A DNA stretch of 64,000 bases, from assembly GCA_035048485.1 (NCBI GenBank), contig CM068581.1, positions 61,064,393 to 61,128,392 of the forward strand, in the 5' to 3' direction. The notes beneath the pieces were generated by a model. It was not told where the DNA came from. It saw nothing but the letters and a program-made list of their open reading frames with translations, and did not search any database. Position 1 is the first letter of the stretch, and the number at the start of each line of letters is the position of its first letter. Below are positions 46,701 to 55,200 of the stretch, one piece after another. This stretch comes from Pteria penguin (Eukaryota; Mollusca; Bivalvia; Pterioida; Pteriidae). The position numbers and the translations under genes were made by a program.

Positions 46701-48217
46701 ATAGTAAAAACATTCAACATTATATACAAAATTGTCAGTAGCGAAAAAATACAATAGTATAATGTTATATAAATAAATGAATGCAACAATATGAGTATAG
46801 GAATAATTATATATGAAGTTTCCTGATAACAAAAGCATTTTTATATATTTGCCAAGGTTACAAAGTCATTTTCCATTTTGACTGTCAAATAACTGTATCC
46901 ATTTATAGACTGAAGGTTTTACGTAATAATATTTTATCAAAAATTTTACCCTTATGGCATGATAATAGGGACATACCAAAATAAAATGAAACTCGTCCTC
47001 TAAATCGATTGTACACAGAGGACATATACGTCTTTCGATAGGAATTTTCTTATATCTTCCCGTTTCTATATTTAAACAATGGGAAGATAATTTTAATTTA
47101 CATATGAGTTTCTTGAAATGAGTCGGAAAAGGTTTTAATAACTAAGTTTGTAATGTAAAATTATCAACAATATGTTTATAAATAGTACACTTTGTAGAGC
47201 TGTTAACATCTGCTAAAATACTTTGTTTATATATATCTAATAACAGTTGCTTGGCAACTGCTAAAATATATTGTGGTTTTTCACAATATTGGTTATTCCA
47301 TATGTTATGTACATATCTTCTCTATGTTGTAAAATGTGAGAATAAATAAATTGTAAATTGTTAAAGTATAACAAAGAAAAAAGAGGAGTTACAAAACAAA
47401 AAACACACTCACAAGAATTATCAGATTAACGATTAACCCTTCAATCAACGGATAGGGGTTGGGGTGGGTGGAATTTAACTGGTTAATATCGTCAATGACG
47501 TAAGGTAATTGATAGCTTCCATTGGTAACACAAAAAATATATTTCGATTGGTTCCGTGGTCTGTCTTGCGATGACAAAATAAGCTTTGGAGTATATTAAA
47601 AGAAAGACACATCGATATCTGACTCAGTTGTAAGACAAAAGTAGCTACAGAAGATAACAGAAATCGTCCATTTCATAATCTTTGCAAATTTGCCATAAAT
47701 AAGTTCTTTTCCATTGGACAGTGGCTCAGGGCGTAGAGGAGGGTCCAAATGTTGATACAGAGTTTATGCCTATAATGTTACCGAGAATTGAAAAAAAAAT
47801 CTTTTCGTTTGTCTTTTTCGTCTTATTTGTATTTTGCAATTATTGTTGTTTTTTGCCATTGTATCGTAAATGCTGTTTACCAAGCAAAGTTAACATTTAC
47901 TTTTTAGTTGCTTCTTTGCTCGAGATTTATATATATATATAAATGATGATAACTCTAACAGAACAAATATCAAATAGTTCTAAGATACTGGCTTAATACA
48001 TAGCAATATATCTTTAAATTAAGCATAATTTGTTGTCAAAGTTAAAACAATCAACAGCAACAATTTAAAGATGTACGTGTATTTTCACATATAGAAATAT
48101 TACCTTTGATATGTCCAGTTTTCCCCTCTGTCTGGGAGACATGAGACATAAATGGCCATCAGTGTTGTCAAGCGCACAAAACAGAAGAAACAATAAGATC
48201 AACAAATGAGAGACCAT
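37596..48217 (-). CDS. Secreted LPMO-like histidine-brace domain + beta-propeller-like protein, 8 exons, 553 aa
   Basis: Exons on the minus strand: 48217-48104, 45681-45537, 43400-43285, 43035-42357, 42011-41798, 40795-40722, 39693-39571, 37792-37596. Phases match at every junction and the model ends in TAG. Residues 1-21 are a signal peptide, so the mature chain starts HLCLMSPRQRG. CGG, WQQNFNHY, ECPHC and IFYQCADITI follow in order. Predicted brace ligands are His1 and His59 of the mature chain. Six cysteines (3, 23, 30, 111, 114, 133) could form three disulfides. This order resembles BIM1-like/X325 and AA15 copper proteins. Residues from about 160 repeat blade-like motifs (KIVEFDFQTGEI, QLIEIDPMTGKV, IIIGVDVNTKNV), which suggests a beta-propeller. 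Function is inferred only: secreted copper binding or oxidative chemistry on a glycan or matrix. Confidence 0.87.
38276..38650 (+). repeat. Penelope-like 3' tail inside intron 7
   Basis: Contains CTATGACTGTTGGTCGGGAC, TTTAGCTCGCTTTCAGATGA, GCAGAGCACGGT, GGGAATGGGAAG...AACCGGATAACCACACC and CCTTAGTCGGTGCC, in the order of 13.7-14.1 kb. Opposite in orientation to the host gene. No coding remnant. Confidence 0.72.
39117..39178. repeat. Exact 31-bp tandem duplication
   Basis: CTCATTGACAAATAGTTCAT plus ACACAAAAATA, twice and identical. Lies between two retroelement tails in intron 7. Confidence 0.95.
39222..39390 (+). repeat. Second Penelope-like tail inside intron 7
   Basis: Matches the final third of the 13.7-14.17 kb tail: GACTATTGTCATATCAAATG, CGTCCTAAGTCGGTATCGTC, TGATGACTTCTGTCATACGG, CTGAGTCAGTGACT. 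Same orientation as the 38.3-kb copy, so the two may flank a deleted element. Confidence 0.72.
39571..39693 (-). CDS. Exon 7 of the histidine-brace gene
   Basis: Acceptor TTTTGTAG|GTAAA. 40 codons, KFYAMSPGMFFMAKYRPYWQ through VEPIYLNFGY. Donor TATT|GTAAGT, phase 1. Confidence 0.87.
40570..40682. mobile_element. Foldback element, 113 bp, in intron 6
   Basis: Arms of 35 bp are almost perfect: GTTGTTATGGGGAATTTATA...CACCATCTGGATTT mirrored to 40648-40682. It ends 39 bp from the donor of exon 6. Confidence 0.85.
40722..40795 (-). CDS. Exon 6 of the histidine-brace gene
   Basis: Acceptor TTATTGCAG|TACTT. 24 codons, TFLKMTELQVEQFAFMNMHF-YERT. Donor ACTG|GTGAGA, phase 1. Too short to stand out as an ORF, but frame and both splice sites fit. 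Confidence 0.85.
40889..41063. mobile_element. MITE with TA target duplication, in intron 5
   Basis: Inverted ends TACATGCGCGGATGCAG / CTGTATCCGCGCATGTA, one mismatch in 16, with TA duplicated at both sides. The interior is an imperfect foldback of G-run and C-run blocks (GGGGGGTCCAACCCC; TCGGACCCCCCGGGTTCCCC). Confidence 0.82.
41160..41400 (-). repeat. Penelope-like 3' tail, in intron 5
   Basis: Minus-strand copy: GACTCTTATTCCTCCCGGGC, ACCTGGTCTCACTTCGATTT, TATTGGGGTTCGCATTTGTC, GACACTATACACGATATTGT, CATGGACTACGAGATATGG. Same strand as the host gene. Confidence 0.75.
41798..42011 (-). CDS. Exon 5 of the histidine-brace gene
   Basis: Acceptor ATTTACAG|GATTT. 70 codons, FNFVVGQLYLQNNTLPYIYR through ARIYTYDVQY. 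Contains one blade-like run (WAELDLKNNRLYVLMGNE). Donor TATAG|GTATGC, phase 2. Confidence 0.87.
42357..43035 (-). CDS. Exon 4: end of copper domain, start of propeller-like region
   Basis: Acceptor TTGTTGCAG|GTTCTG. 226 codons. Begins VLPNIECPHCIIRARYNSHK and includes FYQCADITI, then propeller-like sequence (FRGFAYSPFDDDILYIVKVN; SKIVEFDFQTGEIIHN). Donor G|GTATAG, phase 1. Confidence 0.88.
43285..43400 (-). CDS. Exon 3 of the histidine-brace gene
   Basis: Acceptor GATTTAG|GTTATATGG. Encodes G-YMDVAIAPVNSDNWTLLAFV and on to QQNYSSFA. Donor GCT|GTAAGT, phase 0. Confidence 0.85.
45020..45290 (+). repeat. Diverged interspersed repeat, copy 2, in intron 2-to-1 region
   Basis: Counterpart of 5770-6070: GGTAATTAACGAGATGTATG, ATTGGCTGA, GGGGCTGCTATTTCA, and CATCCAGCACGATTTTCTTG near the end. 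It lies about 250 bp downstream (in the gene's direction) of exon 2. Confidence 0.4.
45537..45681 (-). CDS. Exon 2: CGG and second histidine, GC donor
   Basis: Acceptor TTGTTACAG|TCTGG. Encodes SGSGTCFRHGAPCGG...YYLKWQQNFNHYTVGYP plus a split Gly. It ends CCAG|GCACGA, so the intron starts with GC. Phase 1 matches exon 3 exactly. Confidence 0.82.
46567..46651. repeat. 43-bp tandem duplication
   Basis: GTACGCTTTTGTATATGTGT...ATGTTCTATTGTATAT followed by GTACGCTCTTGTGTATGTGT...ATGTTCTGTTGCATA. Two units, a few mismatches, in intron 1. Confidence 0.8.
46860..47290 (-). pseudogene. LINE 3' remnant with CCHC knuckle, in intron 1
   Basis: The minus strand reads KPQYILAVAKQLLLDIYKQS, then a stop, then GRYKKIPIERRICPLC, TIDLEDEFHFILVCPYYHAI and ends QLFDSQNGK with a stop. 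CX2CX8HX4C is the C-terminal knuckle seen in several non-LTR retrotransposon ORF2 proteins. No RT domain remains. Same strand as the host gene. Confidence 0.75.
48104..48217 (-). CDS. Exon 1: signal peptide and N-terminal histidine
   Basis: 38 codons: MVSHLLILLFLLFCALDNTD-G, then HLCLMSPRQRGKLDISK, then donor AAG|GTAATA, phase 0. An upstream in-frame ATG at 48304 is rejected because it would bury the signal peptide. Confidence 0.85.
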
Positions 48218-49211
48218 TTTGCAGAGTCTAAGGATTAAACACAAATGAAATTTGCTCTGTCTGTCATATGATACAAGATAAACATTTGCAATGAATGAGT
48301 GCAATGATAAACATCAACGAAGAAGTGTTGAATAAGATAAGATAATACGAAAGTTATCAGACACAAACCAATAAAGGGTTTAGATGATAAAGGTCTAACC
48401 TGATTTGTACAAATTGCAGCTTGTTAACACTAAAAGTTTCACATTTTCTCATTTCTTTTCATTATAACATGTAATATGAAATTATCATGTATTACAGGTC
48501 GCGCAAGAGCGCGGGCTGTTGTGATACACTTTTGTGTTTTGGTCTTGTCTTTCTGCGGTACAGTTTTCAAGCATAAAAAGAAAGAAGAAAGACAGTATTT
48601 TAAGGCAAAAAAGTCATAGAAAATTTAATGGTAATCATAAGAATAGTATTTTTTTTTCTTTGCAAGTATCTTTCAAAGGGAAACGTTGTCGCGTTGTGGC
48701 ACATGCGACTGCTGTGTTGTTATTTTTAGATTATAATTTGGGATGTATCAAAATATTAATGCTTTATTGTTATAAATCAACGCTTTAGAGGACAGAGTAA
48801 AACATTTTATGCATCTCTACAAGTAATATGTGTACTTTGAAATTAATGTTAATTATTATCATTAATAAGTGCGTTCCTAAAGACTTTCTAGAGTTTCTTC
48901 TCTTAAATTTTCCATCGTAAGTTTTAAGACCTTCTCCGTCATCGCCTTTACATTCAGTTGCTACAGAGCTTTACATTATGAAATATTTTTCCCGCGAGTG
49001 ACATATGTATCCGTCTGATTTTCTTATCAAATTGATTAAAATTATTAACACCCAGCAATGACTTCTTGTTTCAATATGGTACTTCCACTAAGCTACGCTA
49101 AAACTACCATAATTAGATAGTAATAAATGAGTAGTAAAAGTATACATGCACCAGAAAAATGCAACGAGTACCGCCACTTTATGCATGTACTATACACCGA
49201 GTAAATGTTCT
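48218..49211. other. Upstream of the histidine-brace gene; no gene recognised
   Basis: Presumed promoter and 5' UTR side. No TATA box, initiator or upstream exon could be fixed. Confidence 0.4.
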
Positions 49212-49225
49212 TTAAATGGTTTGTA

Positions 49226-49488
49226 AAGCCGGCTTGGCCTAGTGGTATCGCGCCGGACTCCTGATCGGGAGGCCGGGGTTCGATTCCCGCTCTGGCCATG
49301 CCGGTGTCCTGTCTTTCGGATGAGACAGTAATAACCGAGGCCCCGTGTCGTGGTATGCATCCCTCACTGCTTCGGGTGGGTCCGTTGCAAAGGTCAAAAT
49401 TTGTATGCCCCGCATCAGGCAGATGCCGTCACCATATACGTGAAATATTCGTGGTGTGACGTAAAACAAAAATCAATCAATCAATTAA
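49226..49488 (+). repeat. tRNA-derived SINE with 14-bp target duplication
   Basis: A-box TGGCCTAGTGG (49235-49245), B-box GGTTCGATTCC (49277-49287), core CTGTCTTTCGGATGAGACAG, and tail AATCAATCAATCAATTAA. It is flanked by an exact direct repeat, TTAAATGGTTTGTA, at 49212-49225 and 49489-49502, typical of LINE-driven insertion. Confidence 0.93.
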
Positions 49489-49502
49489 TTAAATGGTTTG
49501 TA

Positions 49503-50340
49503 TCATATTACACTATTTAGGCCCCCCCCCCCAACTCCAAATCTCCAAATTTCGATTGGGCCACAGTGATTCTTTTTCCATTACGCCATCCCTTGTATGA
49601 CGTCATCAGTGAATTGTCATGGTCATGGTCATTCTGAGACTGATATTTTAGTGTAATAAATATGTCTCTCTTCACTCTAAGTTTCTCGAGTAGAAATAAA
49701 GTCCAAATAAAAATTCAAAATTTATTTGTTTGAATGCCTGATAAATTGATGAAAATGTTTATTTCATAAAGTTCCAAAATACAAAATGCAATAATTCCAG
49801 TTGTACAAAGTTGGTCTAATTAAAGATGATCCAAAAAGCTAACTCCCTAAAAATGCTCTCATTCATTTTATATAAGTTGCAAGTATAAAATCATATACAT
49901 GTACGAACTCCGCCTTCATTACAAAAAGTACAGCCAATCAGAACATAGGTTACAAATTATGTGTGTTCAATATACTGAATTTAAATGATATCAATTCTTA
50001 ATCAAGTAAATTACATGCATAAGAACACCAAAAGGAATGAAAGTCTTTGAAATCAAATAACTCAAAACAATATCCCTCCGATGCTTACTTTGGAAACCTG
50101 ATAAATGACAGATTGAAATATGTACCATATGTGAACAGAAATAACCAATTTCATTTGGTAACATTCAAGGAATGCATTTCACCTGATATTATATCCCAGT
50201 AAATGTGAAAGTATTCCAAATCACTAAGAAATAGAAAACTTAAGTCTTACCTATAAATAAAAGATATGAATGTAGCAACTATTGCTTCATTTGATTTTTG
50301 TAAACCCATATTATTATACATACAACATTACTGTCCGCGC
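49503..50340. other. Intergenic DNA, no gene recognised
   Basis: AT-rich between the two divergent genes. No exon recognised. Confidence 0.45.
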
Positions 50341-50783
50341 CACTAACTCTGGAAACTTGAAAATCTGGATTTTCAGTTATTCATCTTCAGAATAATTTCA
50401 AAAAGGCAAAACCATTCGATAGATCTTGTTTAGTCGTAACTTTTGGTGTATGCTATATATTTGTATGAAGAAGCGTTCATATCTTATAGAAAAAAATCAA
50501 TTTTAGATAGGGCGATTTCCATGTTAAATTTTGGCGTGACGTCGCCAAGTTCCCCATAGACTCAATGTTAAACATCGGCGATGTCACGTCAAAATTAGTA
50601 TAGAAAACGCCCTATCTAAAATGATTTTTTCCCAATAAAATACGAATGCTTCTTCGTAGAAACATATAACATACACCAAAAGTTACGACTAAACAAGATC
50701 TGTCGATTGATATTAATTTTGTAAAACTATTTTAATGATAAATAAGTGAAAATCTAGATTTTTTGGTTTACAAAGTGAGTGGC
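50341..50783. mobile_element. Large foldback element, about 440 bp
   Basis: Arms of about 210 bp. The inner part is nearly perfect: GATCTTGTTTAGTCGTAACT, TTTGGTGTATG, GAAGAAGC, TTTTAGATAGGGCG mirrored around 50560-50575. The outer part is diverged (CACTAACTCTGGAAACTTGA...AAAATCTGGATTTTC against GCCACTCACTTTGTAAACC...AAATCTAGATTTTC). No ORF. Confidence 0.82.
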
Positions 50784-50952
50784 TTTTCTACAGTGTGACG
50801 TGACAGAGGAATATGCGAGCAAATCGAAAACGAAGAAAGCACGATCAGTGGTAGTGTATGGACTTTTTAAAATTTGACGATGAGGACTCTAGAAATAAAT
50901 TTTTCGTCAATTTTGATGGTATGACGACACTTGATATAATAGAAAGCCCCAG

Positions 50953-51189
50953 GGTCCGGCGCCATAAACTGAGAAAATACTTAAGTCATGATTTCAAATT
51001 CTTCTGTTCAACAATGAATTAATGACTGGGATTTGGATTTTATTTAGTTTTATTCTGTCGATAGATACTAAGATAGAATTAAACTTTATTAAACCATTCT
51101 GCATGACAATTTATTTGAGCGTTTGATAATGGAGTAAGTTGAAACGAAATAATTGACGTAAGTATTTTCCCTGTTTATGGCGCCGGACC
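50953..51189. mobile_element. MITE with GGTCCGGCGCCATAAAC ends, copy 1
   Basis: 237 bp. The left end GGTCCGGCGCCATAAACTGA mirrors the right end (CTGTTTATGGCGCCGGACC). A second copy is at 55917-56130. Confidence 0.82.
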
Positions 51190-51837
51190 AAGGTTATTGA
51201 CTTTAAAATCCGTGACTATAGTTTAATGTCTACAGATTCAATCTCAAAGTTTTACATTGCAGTGAATCTAATTAAAATTTGAAATCTAATGTTACCTTCA
51301 CTCTGTTGTATACGGAAGTTAGAGCACGGTTGGCTGTACTCTAACTTCCCGAACTTGGAAGTTGGAGCACATCTAAGCTCCTCCCTTCACTCTAGGTATC
51401 AGGATTTATATAGTACAGCACTTTTCAATAGAAAGAACACGAGTCCAGTCTATGTTATCTTACGAAAAGTAAGTTGACGCCGGGTCCTCATTGCGAATCC
51501 AATTTGATTAAAACCAAGTTTTTATTCCGCATTTCTATTATAAAGCAATGGGACAAAAAGGGAAGCACGGAACAATGTCCCTAATCCCTAAATCCCAGGC
51601 TCCTGAGTGGATATAAATGCCAGGTTTATCTTTTTGACTGAAATGCTAAATCTATAGTATGTCTGATGACAAGTAACAATATTAAGATTTATGTTATTTG
51701 TCAGTATTTTTCATATTAAGGGTCAAGGTATTTTCAGCTGAATGAAGTCAGTGAGGGTAAGTTCGAACAAGGCAAATTTTGAAAATGAAAAGCCACGTGG
51801 CCACGGCGAGGTAGGCCTATTGAGTATAGTTTTTGCT

Positions 51838-51873
<36 letters not shown>

Positions 51874-51962
51874 ATGTTTTTAGTGGGGGGCCTCTCTGTT
51901 TATTGAAATGTAAAGGAAGCTTCAAATGGTGCTCTTTTTCACAGAAACTTCTCAATGCAATT
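51190..51962. other. Upstream flank of the dehydrogenase gene; poly-T tract
   Basis: A run of about 33 T lies at 51839-51871. A short inverted pair (CACTCTGTTG...GGAAGTTAGAGCAC / CTCTAACTTCC) lies near 51299-51350. No exon recognised. Confidence 0.45.
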
Positions 51963-52109
51963 CAGTGGCGGATTTAGAGGGGCCCGTCCCCCCCCCCTTT
52001 TCGCCACATATTTACATGTAGAAATCCAGATTTGGCACCAAAAATGACCGAGTAGTTTGGCTAATACATATGTGGGCCCCCCTTCTCGAAAATTCTGGAT
52101 CCGCCACTG
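51963..52109 (-). mobile_element. hAT-like MITE, copy 2, just upstream of the dehydrogenase start
   Basis: 147 bp, inverted relative to 32038-32162: CAGTGGCGGATTTAGAGGGG...AATTCTGGATCCGCCACTG. GCAATT occurs at both flanks. It ends 96 bp before the dehydrogenase ATG. Confidence 0.8.
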
Positions 52110-52205
52110 CAATTGCTTATCTCTTCGCGCAGCGATAGCAAGAAAGAGCAGGTAACTCCAGTTTACCTGTATTCGACTAAACACACCCTCAAATTCAGGC
52201 TCAAA

Positions 52206-52254
52206 ATGGCGGCTTCCATAGGAAATCTGACCGGTAAAGTTGCCCTGATTACAG
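52206..52254 (+). CDS. SDR exon 1
   Basis: MAASIGNLTGKVALIT plus a split Gly. Donor ACAG|GTGTGT. Confidence 0.87.
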
Positions 52255-55200
52255 GTGTGTTGTTTCAGAATCAAAGGCATTTTTACATATTTGCACTTGT
52301 GACTTGAATAATGAATTCTGCACTTGAGAAAATTTAAAAATTAAATATGTTTACTGTATGTAATTTTCTTTAGAACCCGAATTTTCTTTTTTTTTTTCTT
52401 AAAAAACAGCAGACTGCAGAGAGAAAAAGGCTGCTTGTATAACCGGTTTCAAGAAAATTGCAATCAAACAGTACTAGCCCTCTAGGGAAGTCATGGGACA
52501 TGCCCTTTCCCCCTCTAAAAACCCATTGGGTCTTTTCGTTATACACTACAGAGTTATTTCCCATATCAGGGACGTATATATACGTCCCTGCCCATATGAA
52601 CGAGTATCTGACATCAAACATTATGACGTCATACAATTTCTTTCTCATGTCCCATAATTTTATGCAGTTTTCCATAGAACTGGTTGATATCATAATCGTT
52701 TGACGTAAAATACCCTTTCAAATGGGAAATAACTCTCACTGTGTAATGAAAAGACCCAATAGGCGATCTTCATCTCTACATGATATAAGCGGCCCAAGAC
52801 CCGACATGTTACTTTTTGCCGGGATTTTCATTTTGACGTAAAGGACTAGATAGTGACGTCACAATTTAGCAATTAACGTTAAAGTAAAAATCCCCGAAAA
52901 GAGTTGCATGTCAGGTCTTGTGCCGCTTATATCATGTAAAATATGAAGATCGTCTATTATCATGGATAAGGAGCAAGGAGAAGCAATTAATTTTCCTCGA
53001 TTCTAGACATGCACTTAATTGTCTTATTTATATATGTTTGAATCAGAAAGCTACATGTAATCTTTGCCTGAAATGAATAAACAAAAATGGTTTGTTTTAC
53101 ACATTCCACTGGTCATCACCCTTTTTTTTTTTTTTTCATAGTTGAGCAAAACCCATGCTTAGGCCACAATTTTTTGCGTGGACAAAAAGATTTAAAATGT
53201 ATTCTTTTTTCATTACATTGTTTCATAAAAAAGTAGATATCTAAACTATAATTATTGATGGGAAAGTCATTGACCATTGCTGTGATAGTAAAAAACTACA
53301 AGGATGTTCTTTATTGAAGTTCAGTCTTACAAATTCAATCATTTGCTGAAGTGGATTAACAATTTGTTACATTGTACCTATTTTGCCACATTAATTTATT
53401 TATAATTTCTATTGCGAGCGTATGTGCTATACATGTATCAAAAGTTGATAGAGCCTAAATCACAGCCAATCAAGTATGCCTATTAACCCAGATGTCAGGG
53501 ATAACGTTATCCTGCAATCCGGTGAATATTTTTGATTACTTAAGGACGTAGTCTGGTGAGCGCTTTAGGCCAAAAAGAAATCTGTCTAATGGGAGGTAAC
53601 TAGTAATGTCACCATGATGTGACATTTTCAGTCATGATAGAAAATATAATATTCAGTAATTTGTCTAGCACGTGTTTGTAAATTATCATGTTATATTAAA
53701 GAAAACCCTTTTTAAAGTAATTCTATTAACCAAAACTTGTTTCACGACATAGCGGTTTCCGTCACTCTCAGCAATAGACGATCTTCATATTTTACATGAT
53801 ATAAGTAGCCCAAGACCCAACATGTTACTTTTTGCTGGGGTTTAAATTTCATTTTGACGTAAAGAACTAGACAGTGATGTCACAAGTTAAGCAATAACAT
53901 CAAAATAAAAATCCCGACAAAGAGTTGCATGTCGGGTCTTGGGCCGCTTAAAATATGAAGATCATGTATTGACGACGCTGATATAGATCTATATACTGGC
54001 AAAAGTAAAATATGAGGGTGTATTTTAAAACAAGGAAAAGCACAAGACATGCAATTAAAAGGGAAGGCCGGTAATATTTAATTATCTTGAAACAATCAAA
54101 ACCAAATTTAATGAACAAGAGAGGGTTTTTATTTTTAACTCTTGAGTGCCAACGTTTTTGAAAAGGGCTGCAGATTGACATCATTCAGCAGATGATCATG
54201 TCATTGTGACGTTACGTAGTGACATGACGTCGTCATATAGTATATATAAGTATATAGTACCTTTGAGCCGTTATATCTCAGGACTCATTCATTGTAGAGG
54301 CATCATTAAAAAGAAAACATTTTAAACTTTTAAATGATATTACGATATTGTTACTAACATATTCATGGAAGTAGTTATATATGTACCACAAAGGCAGATT
54401 TTTCAAGGAAATATATGTACTTGTTTTCCAAATAGCCTCCATATTCCTAAAGGAGGGGGGGAGGAGGGCATTACTGTGATTATGTTTTGATTATATCAAA
54501 TCTAAATATGATTTTAATTTGAAATGTCATTTGAAGTTTATATGGATACAAATCAATCCCTTTCTTGATCATCAAAATGAAATATTTCATTCAATATATA
54601 TTGCACACAAAATAAATGAGGCAATACCAAAATGGGGAGAGTGTAATATCTATCAAATTTCTTTGTAATTTGCCTCATTACGTATTATTATTTTATGTTG
54701 TTTTGACTTATGACAGACCATGGCATATTACACTTAGAGTGTAATATCACAGTGATGTAGATTTCAGAAATGATCAAATAAGTGATGGTACCTTTAGGTC
54801 TGGTACCACCAAAAGCCTAAATGTCCCGAGACAGGTGAATGATGCATATCTCAATTTACAAGATGATTTAGCCATAGAGCAAGTAGTGACCTTCCCTACC
54901 AGAGGCAGCAATATCCTTGACCTCCTCTTCACATCACATCCATCCTTGATCGACAGATGCAAAGTCCTACCAGTGATCGGGAAAAGTGACCATGATGATA
55001 GTGATGATAGATCTCTCTCTTCATACATACCATCAGCAGTCATGCCCCCGAAAAATACTACTGTGGGACAAAGTAAATAGAGAGGTGGTCAGTCAGCAGT
55101 GAACGACATCATGGCAAAAGAATACACAACAGCCAACGACATATGGATTGACTTCAGTATGCAGACCAAATTGCTCCAGCATTGACCAAAGTCTTCCAGA

